NCBI GenBank assembly: GCA_019410665.1
Contig: DXSD01000051.1
Coordinates: 1-14,077, forward strand
DNA: 14,077 bases
Direction of reading: 5' to 3'
Source: Fusobacterium sp.
GTDB taxonomy: Bacteria; Fusobacteriota; Fusobacteriia; Fusobacteriales; Fusobacteriaceae
In this document: piece by piece, positions 1 through 8,295 of the stretch
How positions within the stretch are numbered: the stretch's first letter is position 1
How the letters are laid out: each line of letters starts with the position of its first letter
Program-made: the position numbers and the translations under genes
Notes under the pieces: model-generated
Database searches by the model: none
What the model was told of the DNA's origin: nothing
What the model saw: only the letters and a program-made list of their open reading frames with translations

Positions 1-34
1 CTTATTTTATTGTTATTACTTCAAAATGAGATTT

Positions 35-946
35 TTATAACTCTAAAAATAGATTGATAAAAAATACCCTCATATTTATAGGAAATCTAAGCATACTCTT
101 CATAAGTAGTCTCTCCTCTAAACCTGAAAAATCACCTAAGATATCTATAAAATAGCTCACTATCTCCCTATAAATATTTCTATCAGAAGTTGCTCTCACT
201 ATCTCCTCAGCAAAATATATTTTTTCATGTACTTTTAAATAGTTTCTATTATTTACAAAATCTCTTATAGCTTTATAGATGTCTATCTTATAAATCAACT
301 CTTTAGTTTCCTCATAATTTTTAACAGCTTTTCCTATCTCTCTGTAAGAATAACCACTTTCTAAATTGAGCTCCATAAGCTTAAACTTCTCTATATCTTC
401 GCTATTTCCTCTAAAGAAAGAGTAAGTAAATTCATCTACTTCTAATTCTTGGGCATTTTTTCTTTTTATTTTAACTAAAATACTTCTAGATCTTACTGTT
501 GGCAAAATATTTAAATTACTGTTTAAAAGTATAAAAAAACTTCCTCTATTAGGTTCCTCAATTAATTTTAAAAGAGCATTACTTGCCTCTTTTTTCATTT
601 TACTAATATCTTTTATTATGAAAACCTTTTTTCCACCTTCATAGGAACTTGCTGAAGATTTGTAAGCTAATTCTCTTACCTCATCTACCTTTATTCCATC
701 TGGATTATCTAATATTTCTAGATCACTATATACAAGTTTTTCTATTCTTTTACAGCTACTACACTCTCCACAGAAATCTCCATCTAAAACTTCACAACAT
801 AAACCTTTGGTAAAATATAGAGCAAACTCCATAAGTAAACTCATATCACTTCCATAAAAAAGATATGTTCCTGCTTCTTTTTTTAATTTCAACTCATTTT
901 TAAAAAAGCTTTTTACCTCTTCATTGGAAATTATATCTTTTATCAT
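35..946 (-). CDS. holB: DNA polymerase III subunit delta' (clamp loader)
   Basis: A 303-residue protein resembling the N-terminal AAA+ part of bacterial clamp-loader delta'/DnaX proteins, which help load the sliding clamp at the replication fork. Visible marks are a four-cysteine zinc module (C50 or C51, C59, C62, C65), a LIEEP motif at 128-132 and a TVRSRS segment at 150-155, where the family's SRC motif appears as SRS. The P-loop position (YGSDMSL, about 31-37) lacks the GKT of an active Walker A, and the Walker B region (VFIIKDIS, 108-115) is degenerate. This fits delta', which does not bind ATP, rather than DnaX. The ATG overlaps the mreB stop codon by one base (TAATG), so translation is probably coupled. 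The C-terminal half is weakly conserved to the eye. Family assignment is good; the gene symbol follows from the degenerate P-loop. Confidence 0.82.
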   Translation of the reverse strand: MIKDIISNEEVKSFFKNELKLKKEAGTYLFYGSDMSLLMEFALYFTKGLCCEVLDGDFCGECSSCKRIEKLVYSDLEILDNPDGIKVDEVRELAYKSSASSYEGGKKVFIIKDISKMKKEASNALLKLIEEPNRGSFFILLNSNLNILPTVRSRSILVKIKRKNAQELEVDEFTYSFFRGNSEDIEKFKLMELNLESGYSYREIGKAVKNYEETKELIYKIDIYKAIRDFVNNRNYLKVHEKIYFAEEIVRATSDRNIYREIVSYFIDILGDFSGLEERLLMKSMLRFPINMRVFFINLFLEL

Positions 947-1980
947 TATCTTTCTGCCTTCTCTATCTGTCTTAAAACATTTAGCTGATCCAACGCAAGT
1001 CCTGCTCCTCTAACTACACTTTCTAAAGGATTTTCTGCTAATTTTACAGCTAGATTAGTATGCTTAGCTATCAACTCTGGGAAGTTTCTAATAAGAGAAC
1101 CTCCACCTGCCATTGTCATTCCTTTATCTATTATATCTGAAGCAAGTTCTGGTGGTGTTTGCTCAAGAACATATTTTACACACTCTACTATCTCCATTAA
1201 AGAATCATTTATTGCCTCTCTTACCTCTTCTGAAGTTATCTCTACAGTTTTTGGAAGTCCCATAATCAAATCTCTTCCCTTTATAGTCATAACCTCTTCC
1301 TCTTCCAATGGAAGAGCAGTTCCTATTTTTATTTTAATCTCCTCAGCAGTTTTATCTCCTATTAAAAGATTGTGAGTTTTCTTTACATACTTGATAATAT
1401 CAGCATCAAAGTTATTTCCTGCTGTTCTAATAGTTTTACTTACTACTGTTCCTCCCAATGAGATAACAGCTACGTCAGTAGAACCTCCTCCTATATCTAT
1501 TATCATATTCCCCTCTGGAACTGAGATATCCATTCCTGATCCTAAAGCAGCAGCTCTTGCCTCTTCTATTAAGTAAGCTCTCTTTGCTCCAGCTGAAATT
1601 GCCGCTTCTAGTACAGCTCTTTTCTCTACTCCTGTTACATCTATTGGAACACATATCATTATCTCTGGCATAAAGAAACTATATGAACCAAACACTTTTT
1701 TTATAAAGTACTTTATCATTGCCTCTGTTACATCATAGTCAGCTATAACTCCTTCACTAAGAGGTTTTACTGCTACTATTGTATCAGGTGTTTTTCCCAA
1801 CATCTCTTTTGCTTCATTTCCAACAGCTAGTATTCTTCTACTCTCTCTTTCAACTGCTACAACAGATGGTTCATTTAATACTATTCTTCTATGTTTTTTA
1901 CTATAAACTAGAGTATTAGCTGTTCCTAAATCTATTCCTAAACTTCTGTTAAAACCTATACTTGGGAATTTAAACTTCAT
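946..1980 (-). CDS. mreB: Rod shape-determining protein MreB (bacterial actin)
   Basis: A 344-residue actin-fold ATPase of normal MreB length, forming membrane-associated filaments that guide sidewall peptidoglycan synthesis. Diagnostic motifs are phosphate-1 GIDLGTANT (15-23), phosphate-2 DIGGGSTD (162-169) and the adenosine motif AGGGSLIRNF (291-300). Residues E139-E140, in the segment before the second phosphate loop, match the catalytic-glutamate region of the family. The start is well supported: the ATG lies one base after the mrnC stop and has GGAGAAG just upstream. No mreC or mreD is adjacent. The gene sits between mrnC and the clamp-loader gene and overlaps the latter by one base. The short N-terminal stretch before the actin core (MKFKFPSIGF) could be a membrane-contact segment, which is inference. 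Confidence 0.97.
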   Translation of the reverse strand: MKFKFPSIGFNRSLGIDLGTANTLVYSKKHRRIVLNEPSVVAVERESRRILAVGNEAKEMLGKTPDTIVAVKPLSEGVIADYDVTEAMIKYFIKKVFGSYSFFMPEIMICVPIDVTGVEKRAVLEAAISAGAKRAYLIEEARAAALGSGMDISVPEGNMIIDIGGGSTDVAVISLGGTVVSKTIRTAGNNFDADIIKYVKKTHNLLIGDKTAEEIKIKIGTALPLEEEEVMTIKGRDLIMGLPKTVEITSEEVREAINDSLMEIVECVKYVLEQTPPELASDIIDKGMTMAGGGSLIRNFPELIAKHTNLAVKLAENPLESVVRGAGLALDQLNVLRQIEKAER

Positions 1981-1981
1981 C

Positions 1982-2359
1982 TCACTTCTCCTCCATACAC
2001 ATTTTTACTGCCATCTCTATCAAATCTTCTCTTCCATCTATATAAAAACCTGCTATCAATGCTTCAAAGGCAGTTGCCTCTCTATACTCTTGAACACTAC
2101 AAGATTTAGGAAAACTCTTTATATTTCCATTTTTAGATCTATTTCCTAACATTTGATATTTTTCATCTAACATAGGAAGTATCTTTCTATAGAGTTTACT
2201 CTGTCTTTTGGCATTTACACACTCTTTTACTCTTTTATTTAAATTTTGGAGATTTAACCCTCTAGAAATCCAATATTTTCTTATATTAAGCTCCCAAATT
2301 GAATCCCCAAGATAAGCTAATACAACTCCACTTGTCTCTCTTAAATCTACATTGACCAT
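1982..2359 (-). CDS. mrnC: Mini-ribonuclease III
   Basis: A 125-residue protein made of a lone RNase III catalytic domain without a double-stranded RNA-binding domain, as in Mini-III enzymes that trim 23S rRNA precursor ends in Firmicutes. The signature LAYLGDSIWEL (14-24) carries the metal-binding acidic residues D19 and E23, and the second helix motif ATAFEALIAGFY (95-106) supplies E99. The first 13 nt overlap the end of cysS. An AAGGA lies nine bases before the ATG, so the gene is probably coupled to cysS translation. The cysS-mrnC order is also familiar from Firmicutes, where the Mini-III gene follows cysS. Length and motifs are complete. Confidence 0.93.
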   Translation of the reverse strand: MVNVDLRETSGVVLAYLGDSIWELNIRKYWISRGLNLQNLNKRVKECVNAKRQSKLYRKILPMLDEKYQMLGNRSKNGNIKSFPKSCSVQEYREATAFEALIAGFYIDGREDLIEMAVKMCMEEK

Positions 2360-3765
2360 GTAGTCTTATCCTTTCCATCTTTTATTTTTATTCCCATATC
2401 AGCTAATCTATCTCTTATCTTATCTGACATAGCCCAATTTTTCTCAGCTCTAGCTTCTCTTCTAAGTTCAAGTATAAACTCCACAAGCTCTGAAGTTAGA
2501 TTTCCAACTGCAACTTCAAGTTTTAATTTTACTCCTAAAGCTTCTTCCATAACATTTATAATATATTCAACAGTTTCTTTTACTACCTCTGCTCCCTCTT
2601 CATTTATAGGAATATCTACAGCTTTATTTAACTCTTTTACTAATTCAAATATAGCTCCAAGTCCCATTGAAGTATTAAAATCCTCGTCCATAGCAGCTAT
2701 AAATTTTTCCTTTGCTACTGTTAGTTGCTCCTTTAATTCTGAGCAAGAACTTCCTTCTCCCTTTACATTTGTTAAAGCTTCCTTTCCTCTCATTACTGCA
2801 TTTTCTATTCTCTCTAAAGAGGTCTTAGCTTGAGTTAATTCAGCATCTGAAAAGTCTATTGGCTTTCTATAGTGAGAGCTTAAAACAAATAGTCTTACAA
2901 CTCTTCCATCATAGTGCTCTAATACGTCTCTAAGTAAAAAGAAGTTTCCTAATGACTTAGACATCTTCTCTCCATTTACATTTATATATCCATTATGCAT
3001 CCAATATCTAGCATAATCTCCTCCACAAGCACACTTAGATTGAGCTATCTCATTTTCATGGTGTGGGAATATCAAATCTTGTCCTCCTCCATGAATATCA
3101 AATGTATCTCCTAAATATTTATGAGACATTGCTGAGCACTCTATGTGCCAACCAGGTCTTCCTTGTCCCCAAGGAGAGTTCCAACTTGGTTCTCCCTCTT
3201 TTGCTTTTTTCCATAGAGCAAAATCTAATGGAGATTTCTTTATTTCACTAATCTCTATTCTCGCTCCACTTCTTAAATCCTCTAGATTTTGATGTGATAA
3301 TCCTAGATATTCATCTTTATATGACTCTACATCAAAATATACATCTCCTTGAGATTCATAGGCATGTCCTTTTTCTATAAGGGATTTAATTATTTTAATC
3401 ATTCCACCTATATGTTCAGTAGCCTTAGGTCTTGTCATTCCCTCTTCTTTTAAATTTACTTTAGCTGTATCTTCAAAGTATGCTTTTATATATTTTTCTG
3501 CTACCTCTTCACAGCTTATTCCCTCTTCATTAGCTCTTTTTATTATCTTATCATCTACATCTGTAAAGTTTGAAACATAGTTTACTTTATATCCTCTAAA
3601 CTCAAAATATCTTCTTACTGTATCAAAAAATATAGCTGGTCTAGCATTTCCTATATGTATGTAGTTATATACAGTAGGTCCACACACATACATCGACACC
3701 TGTCCCTCTTTTACTGGCTTAAACTCCTCTAACTTTCTAGTTAGAGTATTATATATCTTTATCAT
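2347..3765 (-). CDS. cysS: Cysteinyl-tRNA synthetase
   Basis: A 472-residue class I aminoacyl-tRNA synthetase that charges tRNA-Cys in the cytosol. Present are the HIGN signature (37-40), the KMSKS loop (267-271) and the four zinc ligands that select cysteine (C28, C210, H235, E239), together with WHIECSAMS (206-214) and GGGQDLIFPHHENE (226-239). Length is normal. The start has a very strong AAGGAGGAG site, and the gene lies 15 nt after the nitrilase gene in the same run. I see no room for a T-box leader, because the upstream gene ends immediately before it, so charging-dependent control here is unlikely. Confidence 0.98.
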   Translation of the reverse strand: MIKIYNTLTRKLEEFKPVKEGQVSMYVCGPTVYNYIHIGNARPAIFFDTVRRYFEFRGYKVNYVSNFTDVDDKIIKRANEEGISCEEVAEKYIKAYFEDTAKVNLKEEGMTRPKATEHIGGMIKIIKSLIEKGHAYESQGDVYFDVESYKDEYLGLSHQNLEDLRSGARIEISEIKKSPLDFALWKKAKEGEPSWNSPWGQGRPGWHIECSAMSHKYLGDTFDIHGGGQDLIFPHHENEIAQSKCACGGDYARYWMHNGYINVNGEKMSKSLGNFFLLRDVLEHYDGRVVRLFVLSSHYRKPIDFSDAELTQAKTSLERIENAVMRGKEALTNVKGEGSSCSELKEQLTVAKEKFIAAMDEDFNTSMGLGAIFELVKELNKAVDIPINEEGAEVVKETVEYIINVMEEALGVKLKLEVAVGNLTSELVEFILELRREARAEKNWAMSDKIRDRLADMGIKIKDGKDKTTWSM

Positions 3766-3780
3766 ACTCTCCTCCTTTTC

Positions 3781-4614
3781 CTATCCATTAAATTTTTTAC
3801 TCTCTATTCTCTCTATCTCTTTTTTAGTTAAGTTAAGATTTTCAGCTTTAAACATTGGAGCTTTAAATCTTGCTCTTCTTATCTCTTCCGCTTTTAATTC
3901 ACAAGTAAAAGTATCCTCTTTTAAATACTTTCCCTCTGCTACTATCTCTCCATTTGGAGCTACTACAAATGAGTTCCCAAAGAATGTTGTTCCATCTTCA
4001 ACACCAGCTCTATTTACAGCAACTGTATATACTCCATTAAGTAATGAATTAGTTTTTACTATTGTTTTCCATCCTTCAGATAGCTCCTCTTTTCTCTTTC
4101 CTACCACTGCTGGAGAGTTAAATAGTACAAAAACATATTTTGCTCCATCTTGAGCTAAAATATATTGAGCTGATTGATGCCATAAGTCCTCACAGATTAG
4201 TATTCCCATTCTTCCAAACTTACTATCAAAGGCTCTAAATTTATTTCCAGCCATAAAGTTTCTTCCCTCTGAATAAGCTCCATAAGTTGGAAGATACACT
4301 TTTCTATGTTTATGTACTACCTTTCCATCTTCTAAATAGTAAGCTGAATTATATGGATACTCCTCTTCTCCTAATTCAACAGCTCCAAATACTATGCTTA
4401 TCTCCTTACTTTTTTCTAAAAGTACATCTGGTACCTCTTTTATAGCTACATCAAAAACTATATCCTCCAATGAGTAGCCAGTTAAAGAAAGCTCTGGAAA
4501 TACTACTATATCATTTTTTTCTGCTATAGCTTTATCTATTACTTCTAACATCATATTTAGATTTTTCTCTACATTTCCTAAAGTAGGTTTTATCTGTCCT
4601 ATATATGCTTTCAT
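3781..4614 (-). CDS. Nitrilase-superfamily amidohydrolase (NAD synthetase glutaminase-like)
   Basis: A carbon-nitrogen hydrolase of 277 residues. The catalytic Glu-Lys-Cys triad is visible: E41 in FPELSLTGYSLED, K105 in HRKVYLPTYG and C141 in LICEDLW (numbered from the chosen start). These motifs resemble the glutaminase domain of glutamine-dependent NAD synthetase, but no synthetase domain follows. It is either a free-standing amidase or a partner of a separate NadE; neither can be settled here. An in-frame GTG at 4620 would extend the protein by two residues but overlaps the Shine-Dalgarno. The ATG at 4614, five bases after AAGGAG, is the better start. The gene is 15 nt ahead of cysS, and upstream lies a palindromic element that separates it from ispD. 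Confidence 0.88.
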   Translation of the reverse strand: MKAYIGQIKPTLGNVEKNLNMMLEVIDKAIAEKNDIVVFPELSLTGYSLEDIVFDVAIKEVPDVLLEKSKEISIVFGAVELGEEEYPYNSAYYLEDGKVVHKHRKVYLPTYGAYSEGRNFMAGNKFRAFDSKFGRMGILICEDLWHQSAQYILAQDGAKYVFVLFNSPAVVGKRKEELSEGWKTIVKTNSLLNGVYTVAVNRAGVEDGTTFFGNSFVVAPNGEIVAEGKYLKEDTFTCELKAEEIRRARFKAPMFKAENLNLTKKEIERIESKKFNG

Positions 4615-4636
4615 ATTCACTCCTTATCCAAGGAAC

Positions 4637-4787
4637 TTAGAAATTCCTCTGTAAGTTAGAATATTGAGTAACTATGCTCATCTCACTAAAAATGCAAAAC
4701 TCGGTTTCACCTCAAACAGTTGCATTTTTTAGCGTTCGATTTCGCTGTGTTCCTCTTATATTCTAACTTAATCGCCGTCATTTCTAA
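4637..4787. repeat. 151-bp nested palindromic element (possible MITE-like repeat or structured RNA)
   Basis: Three nested pairs of inverted arms lie in the ispD-nitrilase gap: an outer 8-bp pair TTAGAAAT/ATTTCTAA (4637-4644, 4780-4787), a perfect 13-bp pair TAAGTTAGAATAT/ATATTCTAACTTA (4652-4664, 4758-4770) and an inner 10-bp pair AAAAATGCAA/TTGCATTTTT (4688-4697, 4720-4729). A small extra hairpin AGCG/CGCT sits in one shoulder. No open reading frame of note and no obvious target-site duplication were seen. The nesting is what a small non-autonomous mobile palindrome or a folded RNA would show. It interrupts an otherwise tightly packed gene run. I cannot tell from one copy whether it is dispersed in the genome. 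Confidence 0.75.
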
Positions 4788-4820
4788 ATTTTCTTAATAT
4801 ACTCAAACTATAAATTGTTC

Positions 4821-5498
4821 CTATAAAAATTTTAAGTCTTCTTGAGTAGTAATCTTAATATTATCATAATCTCCAAGAACTATTTTAACCTTTCCACCTA
4901 TTCTCTCCACTAGAGATGAGTCATCAGTTCCTAAAAAGTTTTCTCTTTCAGCTATCTCATAAGCTTCTTTTAATAATTTTCCTTCAAAGGCTTGAGGTGT
5001 ATGTACTGCTATTAAGTCAACTCTTTTAGGAGTAGATACCACTTCAAAACTCTCATTTATTACTTTGATAGTATCCTTTACCTGTACTCCTACTACTGCT
5101 CCTAATCTCTCTTCTGCTACTACTCTACAACACTCCTCTATATACTTCTCTTTTAAAAATGGTCTTACTCCATCTTGAACTAAGATTATATCACTATTAT
5201 TATCATATTTTAATGCATTGTATATAGAGTTTTGTCTCTCTTTTCCACCCTCAGTTACTTTCACTACCTTAGATAATTCATATTGATTACAATAATTTTC
5301 TACTAGAGATACATTTTCTCTATTAGTAACTACTATTATCTCATCCACTATCTTAGAATTTTGTGCTACTTCCAATGGCATTACAAAAAGTGGCTTTCCT
5401 TTATACTCTAAAAATTGTTTAGGGTAACCTAGTCCCATTCTCTTTCCTACTCCTGCAGCTGCAACTATCATAGTTACTTTAAAGTTACTACTGTACAT
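4821..5498 (-). CDS. ispD: 2-C-methyl-D-erythritol 4-phosphate cytidylyltransferase
   Basis: A 225-residue nucleotidyltransferase of the MEP isoprenoid pathway, joining CTP and methylerythritol phosphate to give CDP-methylerythritol. The glycine-rich nucleotide loop AAAGVGKRMG (13-22) contains R20, and K27 follows. Other conserved points are QDGVRP (108-113, with D109), R159, TPQAF (167-171), TDDSSL (191-196) and K215 in DNIKIT. Length is normal for single-domain IspD. The start overlaps mutS2 by 25 nt but has GGAGG six bases upstream, located inside the mutS2 coding sequence. An internal ATG at codon 10 is possible but would begin unusually close to the first strand. The MEP pathway supplies undecaprenyl precursors for the cell wall. 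Confidence 0.96.
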   Translation of the reverse strand: MYSSNFKVTMIVAAAGVGKRMGLGYPKQFLEYKGKPLFVMPLEVAQNSKIVDEIIVVTNRENVSLVENYCNQYELSKVVKVTEGGKERQNSIYNALKYDNNSDIILVQDGVRPFLKEKYIEECCRVVAEERLGAVVGVQVKDTIKVINESFEVVSTPKRVDLIAVHTPQAFEGKLLKEAYEIAERENFLGTDDSSLVERIGGKVKIVLGDYDNIKITTQEDLKFL

Positions 5499-7810
5499 CC
5501 TAGTCCTCCCTCTCCATGTCCTCCTAATCTGTACTCTTTTACATATCTACATTTTTTCAAGTAGTTTAATATTCCCTCTCTTAGAGCTCCTGTTCCCTTA
5601 CCATGAATTATATATACCTCAGTATATGAGTTCATAACAGCCCTATCTAAATAAGTCTCAAGCTCATATACAGCCTCATCTACCATCTTACCTCTTAAAT
5701 CTATCTCATTTCTTACAGAAGTCTTAGTGTGTGAGAAAGTATTATACTCTTTCTTAGCCTTTTCCTTTACAACTTTTACATCATCCATAGATACCTCTAG
5801 TTTTAAGATACCTGCTTGAACTTGAACTGTCTCTTTTCCACCATTGATTTTTAAAACATTAGCAAATTGATTTAAGCTATTTACAAATACCTTATCTCCA
5901 ACTTTATAATCAACTTTTCTAACAACTTTTGGTTTCTCTTCCACATTTTTATTTCTATCATCTTGAAGAGCTGATCTAAGCATATTAAGACTCTTTTGAA
6001 CATTCTTAATATCCTCTTTCTTATTCTCTTCCTTTTGAATTTTTTCTACTAGAGCTACAGCTTTAGCTTGCATCTCTTTCATCATTTTATCAGCTTTTTC
6101 ATAAGCCTCTTTTAATATCTCATTTTTCTCTTTTTCTAACACTCTTAATTTCTCAGCATACTCATCTCTATCTCTCTGAGCTGCAGCCTTTAAAAACTCA
6201 ACCTGTTGCTTCATAGCCTCTAGTTCATCAGCTTTCTCTTTTATGTTAGCAATCATCTTCTCTATTTTTTTATTATCATCACCTATATAGCTCTTTGCCT
6301 TTTCAATAACCTCATCAGATACTCCAAGTCTTTTAGCTATTGTAAGAGCATTACTCTCTCCAGGAATCCCTATTAAAAGTCTATATGTAGGTGATAGAGT
6401 ATTTACATCAAATTCCATTGAAGCTGTCTCTATTCCCTCTTCATTATATCCATGAGCCTTTACCTCACTATAGTGTGTTGTAATAAATGATTTACACTTT
6501 CTATCTCTTAAATAATCTATTACTGCCATAGCAAAGGCTGACCCCTCTGCTGGGTCTGTTCCTGATCCTAACTCGTCTAATAGCACCAATGAAGATTTAG
6601 TTACACTCTCTAATATCTCTTGTACATTTTTCAAATGAGCTGAGAAAGATGATAGAGATTGCTCTATACTCTGTTCATCTCCAATATCTGCATAAACTCC
6701 AGTAAAGAATCCTATGCTTGTATGCTCATGAGCTGGAATAGGTATTCCTGATAGAGCCATAAGAGTTAAAAGTCCAGCTGTTTTTAGTGCTACTGTTTTT
6801 CCTCCAGTATTTGGTCCAGTTATAAGTAGTGTATTGTAATCTTTTCCTATCTCAAATGTTAAAGGCACTATCTTATCTGCTGGTATAAATGGGTGTCTTG
6901 CATCTACTAAACTTAACATCTCTCTATTGTTGATATTCGGAATTACACAATTCTTTTCTATTCCATATACAGCTCTAGCATTTAAAATATCTAGAGATAA
7001 TATAGCCTCTCCTATAGCATCTATATCCTCTCTATTATTTCTTACATGCTCAGTTATTCTAAGAAGAATCTTTCTTATCTCCTCTTTCTCCTTTAACTCT
7101 AACTCTCTCATCTTGTTATTTAAAGCTACTATTGAAAGAGGTTCTATAAATACAGTTTGTCCACTTGAAGATCTATCATGTTCTATCCCTTTTATAAGCC
7201 CTTTAAAATCAGATTTAACAGGAACAACACTTCTTCCATCTCTCTCTGTTATTATTCTCTCTTGAAAGGCTTTAGATAAACTTGGTTCATCAAATAACTC
7301 ATCAAATTTTCTTTTTATATTCATAGAAAGAGTTTTCTTATGTATTCTTATATCTCTTAAATCTAAAGAAGCATCATCTTTTATCTCTTTGTTATTATCT
7401 ATTGCCTTATTTATAATATCCTCTATTCCTCTCATTACTGGAACATCATGATATTTATCTTTTAAATCTCTATACTTTCCTAAATCTTCTAATCTAGTTT
7501 TAAATAATCTAAAAATTCTTAAGTTAAAATTTATATCCCAAAGATCCTCTACATCAAGATATGTTCCTATAAGTTGAGATTTCTCTGTCATCTTACAGAT
7601 ATCTTTCATACCAGCAGTTTCAAATCCACCATCATATTTTATAAAATCAGTAAAATCTCTTAAAATGTCTAACTCTCTATTAAGTGAACTAAAGTCTCTC
7701 AATGGAGATATATTCATTATTTTATAGTGATTCTCCTCTATCACACTATATGCAGATAATTCCTCTCTCAATTTATCAAATTCTAATACTTTATAGCTGT
7801 GTGTATTCAT
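5474..7810 (-). CDS. mutS2: MutS2 family protein with Smr domain
   Basis: A full-length 778-residue MutS2. It lacks the mismatch-recognition domains of MutS and has a core/clamp region (about 1-300), an ABC-type ATPase with Walker A GPNTGGKT (332-339) and Walker B LVLLDELGSGTDP (408-420), a long charged coiled coil (about 510-620), a KOW-like segment (about 635-680) and a C-terminal Smr domain (about 702-778) with DLRG (704-707) and HGKG (736-739). In the family, MutS2 was linked to suppression of recombination, and in Bacillus subtilis it acts on collided ribosomes. Both roles are known from relatives, not shown here. It is the first gene of the minus-strand run, with GGGAGA ahead of the ATG and an extended -10 promoter close upstream. 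Confidence 0.97.
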   Translation of the reverse strand: MNTHSYKVLEFDKLREELSAYSVIEENHYKIMNISPLRDFSSLNRELDILRDFTDFIKYDGGFETAGMKDICKMTEKSQLIGTYLDVEDLWDINFNLRIFRLFKTRLEDLGKYRDLKDKYHDVPVMRGIEDIINKAIDNNKEIKDDASLDLRDIRIHKKTLSMNIKRKFDELFDEPSLSKAFQERIITERDGRSVVPVKSDFKGLIKGIEHDRSSSGQTVFIEPLSIVALNNKMRELELKEKEEIRKILLRITEHVRNNREDIDAIGEAILSLDILNARAVYGIEKNCVIPNINNREMLSLVDARHPFIPADKIVPLTFEIGKDYNTLLITGPNTGGKTVALKTAGLLTLMALSGIPIPAHEHTSIGFFTGVYADIGDEQSIEQSLSSFSAHLKNVQEILESVTKSSLVLLDELGSGTDPAEGSAFAMAVIDYLRDRKCKSFITTHYSEVKAHGYNEEGIETASMEFDVNTLSPTYRLLIGIPGESNALTIAKRLGVSDEVIEKAKSYIGDDNKKIEKMIANIKEKADELEAMKQQVEFLKAAAQRDRDEYAEKLRVLEKEKNEILKEAYEKADKMMKEMQAKAVALVEKIQKEENKKEDIKNVQKSLNMLRSALQDDRNKNVEEKPKVVRKVDYKVGDKVFVNSLNQFANVLKINGGKETVQVQAGILKLEVSMDDVKVVKEKAKKEYNTFSHTKTSVRNEIDLRGKMVDEAVYELETYLDRAVMNSYTEVYIIHGKGTGALREGILNYLKKCRYVKEYRLGGHGEGGLGCTVVTLK

Positions 7811-7847
7811 ATCTTTTCTCCCTAATTTATTATTTCATTCATTTTTT

Positions 7848-7856
7848 ATTATACCA
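7848..7856 (-). promoter_or_regulatory. Extended -10 sigma-70 promoter of the mutS2 run
   Basis: On the minus strand the sequence reads TGGTATAAT, a perfect -10 hexamer (TATAAT at 7853-7848) with the extended TGn element. The -35 position (TTAGGA, 17 nt upstream) is poor, as is usual for extended -10 promoters. Predicted transcription starts near 7841, about 30 nt before the mutS2 ATG. It lies back-to-back with the rpmB promoter. Confidence 0.75.
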
Positions 7857-7903
7857 TAAATCTTTAATTTTCCTAACTTTATTCAAGAAAATTTAAAAAA
7901 AAC

Positions 7904-7932
7904 TTGAAATTTCGTCGATTTAATGATACAAT
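7904..7932 (+). promoter_or_regulatory. Sigma-70 promoter of rpmB
   Basis: TTGAAA (7904-7909), a 17-nt spacer and TACAAT (7927-7932) form a near-consensus promoter. Transcription would begin near 7939, giving a leader of about 40 nt with the site AAAGGAGA (7964-7971) before the rpmB ATG. Strength fits a ribosomal protein gene. Confidence 0.85.
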
Positions 7933-7979
7933 TATATGCATTGTGTATGTAAGTTATTTTAAGAAAGGAGAGAATCAGA

Positions 7980-8237
7980 ATGCAAAGATGTGAAATTACA
8001 GGAGTAGGACTAATCAGCGGAAACCAAATTTCTCACTCACACAGATTAACTAGAAGAGTTTGGAAACCAAATTTACAAGTTACTTCTATCAATGTAAACG
8101 GAACTCCAGTTAAAGTAAAAGTTTGTTCAAGAACTTTAAAAACTTTAAAAGGACTTAACGATGTAGAAGTTATGAAGTTCTTAAAAGCTAATGCAGCTAC
8201 TTTAAGTACTAGACTTCAAAAAGCTATGGCAAAATAG
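7980..8237 (+). CDS. rpmB: 50S ribosomal protein L28
   Basis: An 85-residue basic protein with the L28 N-terminus CEITGVGLISGNQISHSHRL, the conserved RRVWKPNLQ (25-33) and the CSRTLKTLKG segment (49-58). It binds 23S rRNA in the large subunit. It is somewhat longer than the roughly 62-78 residues usual for L28, the excess lying at the alanine- and lysine-rich C-terminus. It is the only plus-strand gene in the window and is monocistronic, with its own promoter, a strong AAAGGAGA site eight bases before the ATG, and a terminator right after the stop. Only two cysteines (C4, C49) are present, so a zinc-ribbon form is unlikely. Confidence 0.96.
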   Translation: MQRCEITGVGLISGNQISHSHRLTRRVWKPNLQVTSINVNGTPVKVKVCSRTLKTLKGLNDVEVMKFLKANAATLSTRLQKAMAK

Positions 8238-8249
8238 TTTTGAGTCAAT

Positions 8250-8285
8250 AAAAAAGACAGCTTAATAAAAAGCATGTCTTTTTTT
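8250..8285. terminator. Bidirectional intrinsic terminator between rpmB and the lipoprotein gene
   Basis: A-tract, then GACAGCTT, loop AATAAA, then AAGCATGTC (one bulged A) and a T-tract. The A and T runs on both sides let it work for rpmB on the plus strand and for the lipoprotein gene (stop at 8296) on the minus strand, as expected between convergent genes. Confidence 0.85.
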
Positions 8286-8295
8286 ATTTTTTGTA

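Noticed and set aside
1..34. Start of a further gene downstream of holB
   Set aside because: Too short; no ribosome site followed by a start codon was seen on the minus strand before the window edge.
3766..3780. T-box riboswitch controlling cysS
   Set aside because: Only 15 nt separate cysS from the upstream gene, and they are taken up by the ribosome binding site.
4615..4820. A tRNA or protein gene in the ispD-nitrilase gap
   Set aside because: No cloverleaf-like arrangement and no reading frame of useful length; the nested inverted repeats explain the structure.
6927..7265. Plus-strand 112-codon open frame opposite mutS2
   Set aside because: Lies wholly within the conserved mutS2 coding region, with no promoter, ribosome site or recognisable protein features.
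7702..7896. Plus-strand 64-codon open frame across the mutS2 start and promoter
   Set aside because: Antisense to the mutS2 N-terminus and its promoter; its hydrophobic translation comes from AT-rich sequence, and no ribosome site was seen.
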